From Uranotaenia lowii (lineage: Eukaryota > Arthropoda > Insecta > Diptera > Culicidae), in assembly GCF_029784155.1 (NCBI RefSeq), contig NC_073692.1:422412304-422476303 (forward strand): 64,000 bases of DNA. Reading direction: 5' to 3'. Below are positions 23,490-35,540 of this stretch, piece after piece (position 1 is the first letter of the stretch; each line of letters opens with the position of its first letter). A program made the position numbers and the translations under genes. The notes below the pieces were generated by a model. The model searched no databases, was not told the origin of the DNA, and saw only the letters and a program-made list of their open reading frames with translations.

Positions 23490-25060
23490 GAACTCGGAAA
23501 CTACTGAACTTTTTTTCTTGAAACTTGGCAGGTGAGTACTTTTGAGGCCTAGAAATGTTCTTATTATAGTTTTAGATCCCTCCCTCTTACTCGAATAGGG
23601 AAAGGAGTCTTTCAAACAAAAGACAAATGTTTGCATAGTTTTAGAACTGATCATGCAAATCAAACCAAGTTTGACCCCTCCTTTTTTCCAAAGGGGAAAT
23701 AGGAAGAGGGGTGGGGAGTTTTCTTACAAATTTAAACATAACTCACTTTAATTTGCTACCTCGAGAAATTAAATGTGCTCATAACTTGGCTGAGTTCAAA
23801 AAACTTTGTATTTCTCACATAAAAAGCAGAATAGAATTTTAAAAAGTAGATAATAAGGGAAGATTGTAATATTTGACGTAATTGCCATGTGATCGTAGTA
23901 GAATAGACATGCAAATCATTTTTTTCGTCCGATGATGATGATGATGATATTTGTTTTGATTTTTGATTTTTTTTTTTTGGCCTTCTGCCATCTGTAGAGT
24001 AGAGTAAAAATAAAGTGAAAGTCTGCACATGTTTGAGCCACGCGCGGAATAAAGTTAGAAAATAATAATTCAGTATATATATAAAGTGCATTGCAAGCAC
24101 AAAACAGAAATCGGTCCGTTTTTATTTGCTTACTGATTCTGTAAGAATAATCAATCAATAAATTATCTTAAAGATAACTCGACCAGCTCAAGTCTGTGCA
24201 GGGGAATGAGGTGGGACCATCATCATCTCCCTGATCTCAGTGAACAAATTGGAAGAGAAAAAGGAGCCATCACATTTTTTTTTTTAATGTCGTCACCAAA
24301 TTGGGTATGAGATTGTATTTTGATACAATGTTTCTATAATTATATCGGACTCTTCCCTTCTCCCATTGAGTGAAATAGAAAGGGGAGACGGGAGCCTCAT
24401 ACATTTTTGTTGTATATCTTTTGAATTAGTCATACGAGAGAAACCAGCTTTATGAGGGTTTAGGGTTTTCATGATGGAGAAATGTTTTTTTGCTTATTCG
24501 GGAACCCTCAACTAGGGGGATGAATAGGGAAGAGGGCAGAGGGGGGCTTTGATAAAAAATTTTACATAACTCGAAAATATGTTAAGCAAATGGGATCATA
24601 TTTGTCATAGGAAAGTATATTGAAATAAGAATTTAACACTTCTCCTTTCTTTTTAGTGGGCAGCTTAAAAAGAAGAAGAGTGCACCCATACTTTGTTTTT
24701 TCAAGTTGAGAAATGATCGAGCAAATTTACATAGAAGGGATTCGGGTACAAGAAACGTTTACATGATTATTATATAAGGGGATTCTCATAATTATATTCT
24801 TAATGACTTTAAAAGTAATCAAGCAAAAAGACTCAAATTTGGCATGGGAGAGGAATTTTGTACAAGTAAAACATTTCTTGTGGCAGAACTTAGGAACTTA
24901 TGAATACAGAGTTTTAATTTCAGATACAAAATAATTATCGGAAAACAAACTTGAGACAGGTTTTGTAAACATTAAAGAATACTCAAGAAATCAAGAATTA
25001 AACTTTTTTGTTAAATTTATCAATTTTAGAATATGTAGCAAAGCACACCGAGTCAGTTAG
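23490..25060 (+). mobile_element. Eroded non-autonomous Helitron, same family as 49,097-50,649
   Basis: The 3' end reads GCAAAGCACACCGAGTCAGTTAG (25038-25060), matching the end of the better copy with two changes: CTAG has become TTAG, and the hairpin arm GGTGT has become ATATGT. The 5' part has CTACTGAACT...GAAACTTGGCAGGTG (about 23,500-23,540), also shared. Between are degenerate paragraphs containing ATAACTC, AATCAAGCAAA and TTTGGCATGGGA. The start with its TCTATATATA motif is lost. About 23,750-24,180 does not match the other copy and may be a later insertion. Confidence 0.72.
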
Positions 25061-25061
25061 T

Positions 25062-27228
25062 ACACTATAATTGCCACAATTAACGGCCAAACTTATAAAG
25101 AAGAATGCCTCTTAAAGAAACCTCTTTTCTCAAAGCACTTCCAAAAGTACCACAAAACTAATACTTCGTTTTAACTTGACCTGAAACCGTACAATTACGA
25201 GATTTTTATCGCGAAGTGATCGAAAACCAACGTTGTTGTTTTTCGCAGAAGGATGTAAATCTACTTCACTTGTAATAACATCGATCATTATGGGAAGTTT
25301 TGAGTTGAGGGTTGATCTACAGGAGATAGAGAGTCATCCTATTTAAATGATTCTGAATCAGAAAATAAGTGGTAACCTAGTGTGGATAAGTAGATCTCTC
25401 ACATGTCACCCGAAAATAGATTCGATAGACTTTTCAATTAGACGCTGTTTAAAAAAAAAAAACAACCTATAAGAGCGTCGCACGTCATTTGTACAAGTCA
25501 ACTAGGTTTCCATCAATGCATTGAACAAAATGTGTAGTGTGTACTTTTATTTAATACAGTCTAATTAACTATTGTTCTTTTGGTTTAAATTTTCGTGATG
25601 ACAAATCCGGTTGAAAATAGAGATAAAATCAAATTATTGCTGTACTACTTATAAAAATTTAAACTCTTAGAGCAAAACAAAACTGAGTTTCAAAAAAAAT
25701 TTTTATTGGCTTTTTTCCAGTTTTTAAATTGTTTTTTTTTCTACACTTTTCAAAACATTCTCTTTAAAAAACTAACTTTCGCAGAAAAAATTTGTTATAA
25801 TTCTACAAAAATTACAAAACGTTATTCTTCAGCAGTTTTGCAGGGCGTTAGGATAACAGACTAAAAATTATTCTTCCTATACAACAAACGCTGTAAAGAT
25901 GTTCTGACCCATATGTTTTATTGAGAGACCTCACCCTGCAGCTGATAACCTAAGAATGGACACAACGAACCGCCATCAGAGCAAACGAACGAATTCGTGC
26001 AATTCACACAGAGCTAATTGCCGATGGAGACAAACAAGCCAACAACGGCAGTCAAAACACTTATCAATCGCCACACGGCTCGGGGGAGATACTAATTTTA
26101 AAGTTTTTAACAACAGGCACCATTTCCGTCAAATGCACATTCCCAATAGCCCAGAAACGAACAGAAGAAGTGCAATAAAAACAAACCACTCCAGCCGAGT
26201 AGGAAAATTTATGAGCCCAAAGTTTTTGTTATTCTCCTCCTAGCGAGGGGGCATTCATATATGCAAAGGCCTCGGCGCGCAAAGATATTACCTTCTTTTT
26301 TCGTTTAAGGAAAAAAATTCAAATGCGTTTTTTATTATCACTTTTGTATGCATTCGACTTTTATTACCGTTCCAAATATTTCGGATCCCACTGTTTTCGG
26401 TTTTTTTCCTCTCTGTTTGTGAGGTTTTTGTCTTTTGCCAAGAAATTGGTTTTCTAGGAGGTTCTGCATGCCGGTTTCGGCTATTTGAACCTATCGTTTC
26501 AAGTGATCGTGGACCGTGCGCCACTTTTCGGAAAGTCCTCACCGCCAAGATGGTCTCCATAATTGCTAGCACTCCATCCGATTGTGCTGTTTTTGTCGCT
26601 GGTCGGACGGCCACTTGCTGTGAAGTCTGGAAAATTGTTGGCGGGTCTTTTTTTTTGTTTGCTTGTTATCACAAACAAAGTTGTGGGATCGAATGGCTAA
26701 TGAAGCCATTCATAATTTGTTTTTATGAGATTCATTTTTGTTGTGCATTTTTCGAGTCCAAGCATTTGAAAGTTGAAAATATGGAATTATTTTCAATGCA
26801 TTTGCGTACTTAAATCACATTTATTATGACAATGATAAGGCATCGTTCAATCCATTGAACGATCCAAGTTGAGCTTTTTCTCTTCAAACAGTATATTAGA
26901 ATATCTGTATGGGACATAAATTTATGTATAAAAAATTAGAAAATATTCAATGATTCAAAACTAGCTTATTTTGTTAAACTAAACATCATTTTTTGAAAAA
27001 AAAAAAAAGGTAAAGTCATTTTTAAGCTGGACACTATGTCACTGAACTAATAATGTTCTGTAATGTATGCGAACAGAACGATCGAGTTGGAATAATGCTT
27101 AAAGTAAAAAAAAGTGTTGAAACAGTGATTTTAATGATTTTGCGTTTAAAAAAACCTTTTAAAAGGTTAAAATCCTCAAAAAAAAACTAAACGTTTAAAT
27201 ATTATGAGGACAAAACAAAATAAATACT
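25062..27228. other. Non-repetitive stretch, no gene assigned
   Basis: About 2.2 kb. Patches at 25,920-26,270 and 26,440-26,700 are less AT-rich and carry open frames of 87-108 codons on both strands with no recognisable domain. No RNA genes or transposon ends seen. Confidence 0.45.
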
Positions 27229-27230
27229 CT

Positions 27231-28147
27231 ACAGGGTGTTTCGAATACACTTTTTAACCAAATGGTGTGGTAAAGCCGTAACATATACATCTTACTTTTT
27301 GTTAGAGTAATTTTATGCTATCATCAGACAAACTATTCCTGATGTCGAAAAATTAATTTTCATTTAGTGTTCGTTTTTTATCAGCCTTTTCACACCAAAA
27401 GTACTGGTACAGACGAAAAGTCCAATTTATTTACCAAAATAAATTTTTTACAGGTCACCTAATATATATCCATTGTTCCAATTCTCACTATGATTGATGT
27501 TGTTGAGAATAAACAAGTACAGAAATCCTAAACTTGTCTCATATAAAATCTATTTTTTCGTTTTATGTGTGAAATGTCGCAAAAGTAGCTTCGTGTTAGC
27601 TGATTTTCATAAAAAAAAACTTATCAACATGATGGAGGATAGAACTACTCCACATCATAAATAGACGAAAACCATTAAATATGTGCTTGTGTAAGTTTAC
27701 ATTGGTAAATCAATGGATTTTTTTTTTGTTATTTTGCATGTTTTTTTATAGGTCATTTTACTCAGAATAATATAGCTCTTTGGAAACTTTGGCTCAAAAT
27801 GAAAAGGGCCTAGCGCTTCAAATTTAGCTCTCTTTGATTGGTTAGCTATATCTTACATGTTGTCGAGAATAAAAAAAAATACAGGAAACCTATTTTGAGT
27901 CTCTATAAAAATTGTCAGCATTCTTATGAGGAACGAAATTTCGACAATAGAGAATCCTGCCGCGTACGGTGGATTTGAGAAACCGCTGAAGCTCATATTA
28001 TTGGTATATGGTAAAAAATTTCCAAAACAAAAGGTGTGATAGGTCATAATTAAATTACTTTTCCATTTGAGTAAAAAAAATTATTCTGTTCCGTTGATTT
28101 TAAATTATCTTTATTTTCATTTGTATTCGAACTTATTGAACACCCTA
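27231..28147. mobile_element. TA-flanked non-autonomous element with CAGGGTGTT ends
   Basis: The left end is TA followed by CAGGGTGTTTCGAATACA (27231 onward). The right end on the minus strand is TA followed by TAGGGTGTTCAATAAGTT and then CGAATACA (28,147 downward), with an offset from a short indel. TA flanks both ends (27229-27230, 28148-28149). Terminal sequences of this kind are typical of mariner/Tc1-related elements. The 917-bp body has no intact transposase and no catalytic motif I can recognise. Confidence 0.72.
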
Positions 28148-28227
28148 TATATTTCAATGTTGAGGACAATACATATAAAATGTGTAAAAATGATAAAATA
28201 AAATGCTATGTTAACCTTCCAAAGTCG

Positions 28228-28425
28228 TTCGGGTCAATATGACCCGAAGCGCACATTCAAATCATCATAACTCTTCGAGAAAAAATCGCAAAAATTTGAT
28301 TTTAAAAACCTCCCTGGGGAATCACGAAATACACAATCTGTAGTACCAGGCAACTTCCTGTGACCACCGGAAGTGCTCCCTCAAAAAAATCCGTAATTAG
28401 GCTGTTCGGGTCTATATGACCCGAG
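28228..28425. repeat. Two TCGGGTC-ATATGACCCGA palindromes
   Basis: TTCGGGTCAATATGACCCGA begins at 28,228 and TTCGGGTCTATATGACCCGA at 28,405. Each is a near-perfect palindrome. They lie in the outer part of the left arm and have no counterpart in the right arm, which has lost that segment. They could be subterminal transposase sites; that is inference. Confidence 0.7.
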
Positions 28426-29587
28426 AGTTTGTGTAAGTTCCCCTGGCCGCAAATATTGACCGATTTCGATGAATTTTAATTCATTGTATAGATAATTTAT
28501 TCTAGTTTCTCAATATTGAAAAATAAAGTCGAAATATTTTACGAAATCACCAGTAGCTGATTCCGAATGAAAAAAGTCCCGAAAAAGAGCTCTTTTTAGA
28601 ATGCCTATAACTTGAGACAGGTTCCAAATATTGCGCTGTTTTTATAATATTTGGAATTGTCAAGAATAAATCTATCCACGGATGTATAAATTTTTGGTGG
28701 TCCAAAGGAAGTTTTGGCCGCTATCCCGGAACTTCCGGTAGAAAAAATTCTTACTTAAAAAAAGTCAACCAATTTTGTCTTTGCATTGCTGTATCTCGGT
28801 TACCAATGGATCGATTCTCTTAATTCAAATTTTAGTTTTTTTTCGTTAACTTTATTATTATTTTTGTAGAACATAGTTGGTTCCTCAAAAATCTCAGTTG
28901 TTCAGTATATGGTAATGAAACTCACATCTTTTTTGTCATTTTTCAAACTCCCCCTCGTGTCGGTGGGTTTACGCGATTTTGTTAGCGTGATTTCTCTAAA
29001 ATTTGAACACAAATTGGTCACTTTTTATATACCTAGAGATTCCTTAGAATCTCCTCTTTCGATTGACATACATTTTGTGTGGTGTTTTGAAAATTTGTAG
29101 CAACGTTTTACGAATTTACTGAAAGCTGCCAGATTTCAACCAGTTTGGTCCACGTTTTCAACAGGTTGGTGTACAAATCTCGCACCCCTCACGTAGCTGC
29201 GAGAGAAACAAATCCTGTAGCTCTCTTTTTGTCGCTCACCAAATCTACTCGCCGCGTGGTTTGTTGATTGATTGTGCTGATGCTGCCTCTTTGCGTAGTA
29301 AATGTTTTGATTTTAAATAGAGAAAGATTAGTTTTCCAAATTGAAATAATAAGCTTCTTGAATCTTTTTAGATATTTTATCATTAGAATTCTTCAATGAT
29401 ACATTTGTTTTCATGAATGTTATCATGATTCTTTTCTTTTATTTCAAGCAGTGTCTACTGCAGGAGACACAAAATCTATGATGATAACAAGTATTCTGAA
29501 TTTTAATCAAAAACTTTAATCAGAAATCGAAATTTGAATCGGAATCTGAATTCTGAATCTGAAATTTGAAATTGAATCTGAATCTGA

Positions 29588-30110
29588 AATCGAAATTTGA
29601 ATCTGAAATCTGAATCTGAAATCTGAATCTGAAATCTGAATCTGAAATCTGAATCTGAAATCTGAATCTGAAATCTGAATCTGAAATCTGAATCTGAAAT
29701 CTGAATCTGAAATCTGAATCTGAAATCTGAATCTGAAATCTGAATCTGAAATCTGAATCTGAAATCTGAATCTGAAATCTGAATCTGAAATCTGAATCTG
29801 AAATCTGAATCTGAAATCTGAATCTGAAATCTGAATCTGAAATCTGAATCTGAAATCTGAATCTGAAATCTGAATCTGAAATCTGAATCTGAAATCTGAA
29901 TCTGAAATCTGAATCTGAAATCTGAATCTGAAATCTGAATCTGAAATCTGAATCTGAAATCTGAATCTGAAATCTGAATCTGAAATCTGAATCTGAAATC
30001 TGAATCTGAAATCTGAATCTGAAATCTGAATCTGAAATCTGAATCTGAAATCTGAATCTGAGATCTGAATCTGAGATCTGAATCTGAATCTGAAATCTGG
30101 ATCTGAAATC
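29588..30110. repeat. 13-bp satellite (TGAATCTGAAATC) in the loop of the foldback element
   Basis: About 40 nearly uniform copies of the 13-bp unit TGAATCTGAAATC, degenerating at both edges (29,510-29,588 and 30,060-30,180). Because 13 is not a multiple of three, the 236-codon minus-strand frame through it has a 13-residue period, as expected from pure repetition. It should not be read as a protein. Confidence 0.95.
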
Positions 30111-31212
30111 GGATCTTGAAATTTAAATCTGATATCTGAATCTGAAATCTGAAATCTGCGATCTGAAATCTGGATCTGAAATCATGGACGTGAACTTCAG
30201 AAATGTTGCCCATCCATTAAAATATTAAATCAAAAAGATTCAAGCAATTCCTACAACAATAAAGCATTCATTTCGTTATCAGCATCAGCACAATCAATCA
30301 ACAAACCACGCGGCGAGACTGCAGTTCCTCCAGCTGCTGGGTTGGGTGGTAGATTTGGTGAGCGACAAAAAGAGAGCTACAGGATTTGTTTCTCCCGCAG
30401 CTACGTGAGGGGTGCGAGATTTGTACACCAACCTGTTGAAAACGTGGACCAAACTGGTTGAAATCTGGCAGCTTTCAGTAAATTCGTAAAACGTTGCTAC
30501 AAATTTTCAAAATCGAAAGAAGAGATTCTAAGGAATCTCTAGGTATATAAAAAGTGACCAATTTGAGTTCAAATTTTAGAGAAATCACGCTAACAAAATC
30601 GCGTAAACCCACCGACACGAGGGGGAGTTTGAAAAATGACAAAAAAGATGTGAGTTTCATTACCATATACTGAACAACTGAGATTTTTGAGGAACCAAGT
30701 ATGTTCTACAAAAATAATAATAAAGTTAACGAAAAAAAACTAAAATTTGAATTAAGAGAATCGATCCATTGGTAACCGAGATACAGCAATGCAAAGACAA
30801 AATTGGTTGACTTTTTTTAAGTAAGAATTTTTTCTATCGGAAGTTCCGGGATAGCGGCCAAAACTTCCTTTGGACCACCAAAAATTTATACATCCGTGGA
30901 TAGATTTATTCTTGACAATTCCAAATATTATAAAAACAGCGCAATATTTGGAACCTGTCTCAAGTTATAGGCATTCTAAAAAGAGCTCTTTTTCGGGACT
31001 TTTTTCATTCGGAATCAGCTACTGGTGATTTCGTAAAATATTTCGACTTTATTTTTCAATATTGAGAAACTAGAATAAATTATCTATACAATGAATTAAA
31101 ATTCATCGAAATCGGTCAATATTAGCGGCCAGGAGAACGTACGTAAACTGCATGTTAAATTTATCAAAAATAGATTTGTACGGAAATTTTGCGAACGGCT
31201 TTGGAAGGTTAA

Positions 31213-32284
31213 CAATTTTTAATTCTACTTACAATAATTTTTCGTTTCAACTTTCTAGAATGTGTTTTGAATCTATGAAACCAAGAATCGAAAACCAAGC
31301 TTGCCGGTGATTTTTGTTAGAGAGATTGTATGCCTGGTCCTCATAATATTAGCACAGTTAGAAGAAAAATCAACCGGAAATCGAGAAGAATTAGAAGTAA
31401 GGAATCAGATTAAAAAATAAAAATAAATCAAATTTTTTGGTAAACTTTTTCCAACTCGCCAGATTCCTTGATAAAGGCAAAATAAACATGCCAAAACTTT
31501 GGTAGTAGTAAATTGCCGTGAAACTATTTCAACATAAAACTAAATGTTCTTAACCCACCGATGGATTATTTCAATTTTGGCTCAAATGAAAGAGAAAGTC
31601 CTAGCTTTTATAGTGAAAAAATTAGCGATCCCTATTTTCGATAAATAAAATTGTTCTATTAGAGACACCGTGAGTAGCGAGTGTATTTACTAAAAGATTT
31701 GATAATTATGACTAAAATATGCACAAATGTCCCCTTTTTAGAAAAAAATCTTTTCGAAACCTTTTAAAACAGCATCACAATGCTATTATTAACCAATAAA
31801 ATCAAAGAGATTTAAAAATCCCTTTTTCAAAGGAGTCTACTGTCTTTGCCTAAAATAGCTGAAAATTAATTAATCACATTAATTGCACCTTAAATGCATC
31901 CAATCGACAAACTCAACCTTATGTTTAAATTGTGCAGCCACATCAAGAAGAAACGAAATACTCCTGATCCAGTGAAGACCAACTTGGTAAATTTTCAAAC
32001 AGTTTGTTCATATTGTTTAGGCGAAATGGACTGTATTTTTCTGGAGAAAGGAAACGCACTGGTTTCTAACTTAAAAAGGGTTTGTATTTTCTTAATCACT
32101 CTATTTACAAAGGTTATTAGAAATTTATCACACTTCAAAGTTATAGGAATGATATCTTAATATGGATTAACACATTCTTAACTAGGCGGATATTTACTTA
32201 ACTTCACGGATTTGTTCTTAAACGATTAATGTAACGCGCACGGAATTAGAAAGGTAACTAACTCGCCACGCCACGTGAGGCTCT
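31213..32284. other. AT-rich spacer, no gene seen
   Basis: About 1.1 kb. The 88-codon plus-strand frame at 31,894-32,160 has a pair of CxxC-spaced cysteines but no recognisable fold or neighbouring exon. No transposon ends seen. Confidence 0.45.
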
Positions 32285-32386
32285 TTATATAAGCGCTTCG
32301 AATGTTCTGGAATGATCGGGACGCTTAAGATCCGAATAATAAAGTTTGTTCTCGAACCTTCTGATTTGTAGAATTCCAGAACATTC
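32285..32386. promoter_or_regulatory. TATA box next to three perfect heat-shock-element matches
   Basis: GAAtgTTCtgGAA (32300-32312), TTCtcGAAccTTC (32349-32361) and TTCcaGAAcaTTC (32374-32386) each match three alternating 5-bp heat-shock-factor modules exactly. TTATATAAAG on the minus strand (about 32,293-32,284) would put the sites directly upstream of a minus-strand TATA box, as in heat-shock promoters. Read on the plus strand, TATATAAG (32286-32293) followed by AATAAA (32338-32343) looks like the core of a short LTR. No coding frame follows in either direction. Confidence 0.5.
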
Positions 32387-32731
32387 TCAAGCACGTTGAA
32401 GGAAATCTGGATTAATCTGGAACAATTTGTACAGGAACATTCGGGATCAATAACATTCTTCAAGCTGATGTAAAATTGGCTTGAACACATATTTTCTCAA
32501 GCTTTCCAATATTTTTGAGAGTAAAAATTGAATATCTTATTCGAAGTAAGAAATAAATTTGAACGGGTATTTTACGAATCACTTTGGAAGGCTGAGTTTC
32601 TGTTATTTACGTAAGAAAATTAATTTTTGAGCTTGAAAATCATCAAAAATGGCATATAATTGAAGTTTTCACAGCTTCACTAAGAAAAGAAATGTGAGCT
32701 ATAAAAGATGCTGTCAGTACAAAAATGTTCT

Positions 32732-32786
32732 ACTGAAGATCAGGATTCCATCTTCAGTAAAATATACTCTAGAGTTCTAGAGTATA
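32732..32786. repeat. Two consecutive perfect hairpins
   Basis: ACTGAAGAT (32732-32740) pairs with ATCTTCAGT (32750-32758). Directly after it TATACTCTAGA (32763-32773) pairs perfectly with TCTAGAGTATA (32776-32786) across a 2-base gap. No T run follows. They may be terminal hairpins of a small repeat or cruciform-prone DNA. Confidence 0.6.
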
Positions 32787-32939
32787 ATATTCACTCTAAA
32801 ATCTTCTACAAATCATCATTAGAAAGCAGAAACCAAGATATATCTACTAAATCAATAAAAACATTTGGATATGACCCAAATACATACCGCATGGTCAACT
32901 GTTCAGAGTTGGGTCGAATTAAGCCATTTAAATAGGTCC

Positions 32940-35530
32940 GCTCAAGATCATTTACCTAGTGTTTTTTTTTAAACTGTTTTCTTCAAATTGACATGGTTAT
33001 TGGTGATTTGGGAATATAATGATTTGTTTAAATTTTTACATTTCTGAATCCACATATAAAAATATAATCTAAAATGGTAAAAAATTCTAGATCTGAATTT
33101 GGATTCTTAGATGACTTAAATATTTCATAATCTTAATGTAAAGCTTTCCAGATTTCCAAGTTTTAATCTGATTAGGTCCGTTGTAGCTCGGTTGCCTCAA
33201 TTTTTTTTTTACTTTATCAGCAAAACCAAACTAAAAACTAAAATTGAATTACTGTAATTTTCTTTTTTTTTGCGTCCCAATCAAAAATGTATGGGTAAGT
33301 TTTTCAAACGAACATTAACGAACGAAGCCTATTAAGCGATTTAAAATCTGCTGTAAAATAATTCAAATGTATTTCGAATGATTTTATTTTTTGATTAATT
33401 TTTTTTTTTCCAAAATGTTCCAAAACGTTTTTCCAATTTTTGGTTGAAAATTTTTGAAATCAAATGTCTGGATTTTGTCAGGTTTTAAAATAACAAAATG
33501 CTCAGATAGGATTCGTTCGTGAAATTTTCTCACAAGCTTACTAAAAAATTCAGATTGAGCATTACAAGTGTAATCATATCAATATTTAGCTATGAGTATG
33601 TGGCAGTCGTGTTGAGCTACATGTGATAAAAATATTGAATTTCAGAGAAAACTTGATTTTCCATGAGCAGAGTGATAAAAATAGCGTGAAGCCTTTAGAA
33701 TGAAAAATCGTTTCCAGGAGAACAAATAAAAATCAAATAAATTCAATTACCTTATCTGACACACCTGTAAATCTAGAAGCCTAGGTCGTTTCCGTTTCCG
33801 CTTTGCTCCGAATCGCTCACAATTTGATTTAGCTACTCCAAGGCAGGTAAGATAGCCAAGCACACATCCGGTCAGTACCTACCAGTGTCAATCGTCCTTC
33901 TCTGCCTAAAGGATCTTCGTTTATCAGGTTGATCCCATTCAGGAAACAAGAATCATTCTACGAGGTGGAATGGAAAATTAAATTGAAGAAACCAACACCC
34001 GGAAAGTGCTGTCGCGCCTTGAAGGAACTCCCTACCTAAATCGAATCGATAAAAAGTGACACCATACTGACCCCATAAAAGGATTACCTTCTTTCGGACA
34101 AAAGCTCAAACGCCAATGTGTCCTTTTACAAACAGCAAATGATGTTTTATTGCAAGATTTGGGTGCTCGGGAGTAATCGTATTTGTTGAGAGACAGAAAT
34201 CGTCCCTCGTGGTCTGGGTGTGAATGGTTTCCGTTTCAAGCCCATAGATTTTGTGTCGCTTTCGGGACAGATAAAAATCGTAAATCTTTAAAACTACTCC
34301 CGCGATTCCAGCCGGCTTCGAAGGATGGTGGATCATAAAATAAAGGCACAAAGGCAGATAAATAAAATCAGGACTCGTGTGAAATGTTTGTAGCATGTTC
34401 AAGATTGGATTTTTGGAATGGGAGAGAATCGGTCTACTTCCTCGTTGATTTTTGTGAATAACAAAGAGATAACGTTCTCCCAGTTTCAAATTGGTGAAAT
34501 TATATTTTTAACCTTTTCATACAAACTTTGGAGATGACTACATCTGCCTTATCATCACCATCGTTATATTTTCTTACGCGTAGCCAAACCTTCGCACAGA
34601 GGGACGACTTTTTTTGCATTCCCGAGGCGTAGGCAATTTTGTCATATTTTCCCCCATCACTAAAACAATTGGCAAGTCTGTTTTGACCGAAACCGAATAT
34701 GGAAAATGGCAAAAGAAAACACAAACCTTTTCTTCTCCGATTGCCCCAGTTTCCCATTATAACATACATTTCCTTCTGCCTGCCGCCGCCATTGGCAAAG
34801 TTTATTTGCCAAAGTGCTGCTCCTGGTCGAAGTGGAAAAGCAGGCAAAATAAATAGTGAAAAATTATTCCGACCACGTTCGACGTTGATGGAAAATGGCG
34901 CGGAAATGTTGTTGTTTTTCTCCCCAATTGTAGGCATCGGGTTTTTTTTTGTCGACGCGTCCCTCCGAGTTCAAGTTTTTGAAATTTTTCCTCCAAAAGG
35001 AGATGCTCCTTTGTTGTGACGCAAGAGGAGCTTTTTTTTTTTTTCTTGAAGGGTGGCCTACATTTGACCCGTTTGTGTGGTTTTAGGTCGGATGGGGCTT
35101 TTTCGATTCACAATAGCGGTATTATATTAATATTTGAAAACAAGATTCAATGGGGTCGTCGAGAGCACTCATTATCAAGCCCCGGGAAATAAAGCAAAAT
35201 TGACTCGGAACGATTTGTTTCCGGCGGCAAATATTAGGGGGTAATTTTTTATGGTACTCGGTGACCTAATTTGAAATAAGTCATTGTGCCTCAATCATAT
35301 TTGGAAGTAATGAAATAAAAATCGAACTTTAAGAAAAGAGAGCACGACATTTTTAATTAGTAGGTATCTTAAGTAAACATAAAAAAAAATCGAATATGTA
35401 TAATTTAAAGTGAAGTCGATTGTTTGTACGTTCCGGGGTTCCTGGGACAAAATCCTTTGACTTTTTATTACGTCATAATTAGCAAACCCTGTTGATGTCA
35501 TGGTTGGTAGAACTAAGGAGATGCTCGCAT
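32940..35530. other. Non-repetitive stretch with a less AT-rich core, no gene assigned
   Basis: About 2.6 kb. From about 33,780 to 35,000 the composition is more balanced. Overlapping frames on both strands reach 127-145 codons (34,106-34,489 and 34,500-34,937 minus; 34,699-35,019 plus). None has a known domain, and the strands compete without a clear winner. Host regulatory sequence or a non-coding transcript is possible. Confidence 0.4.
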
Positions 35531-35540
35531 ATTAAATAAG

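Larger units (their letters stand above)
28211..31212. mobile_element. Large TTAA-flanked foldback element, piggyBac-type ends
   Basis: The element starts TTAA-CCTTCCAAAGTCGTTCG (28211 onward). On the minus strand it ends TTAA-CCTTCCAAAGCCGTTCG (31,212 downward), so 16 of 17 terminal bases match next to a TTAA duplication. Long inverted arms (about 28,463-29,284 and 30,279-31,135) are nearly identical. A mirrored pair of 63-codon open frames, 28,909-29,100 and 30,475-30,666, comes from them. The loop holds a 13-bp satellite. Only the left arm keeps the outer ~240 bp with two GGGTC-ATATGACCC palindromes. The right inner arm has an extra ~33 bp near 30,325-30,358. No transposase is encoded; mobilisation would need one in trans. 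Confidence 0.82.

Noticed and set aside
29503..30213. 236-codon minus-strand frame with FRFQIQISDSD repeats
   Set aside because: It is a readout of the 13-bp satellite; its 13-residue period equals three units of non-triplet repeat, so any frame would look alike.
28909..30666. Two near-identical 63-codon frames as a conserved gene pair
   Set aside because: They are mirror copies from the inverted arms of the foldback element. Whole-arm similarity, not coding selection, explains them.
32570..32605. Second piggyBac-like end (ACTTTGGAAGG near 32,580)
   Set aside because: It resembles the right end of the 28,211 element, but is followed by CTGA in place of TTAA and has no partner end.
34106..35019. 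127- and 145-codon minus frames and a 106-codon plus frame
   Set aside because: They compete on the two strands and show no domain, signal or repeat-family match.
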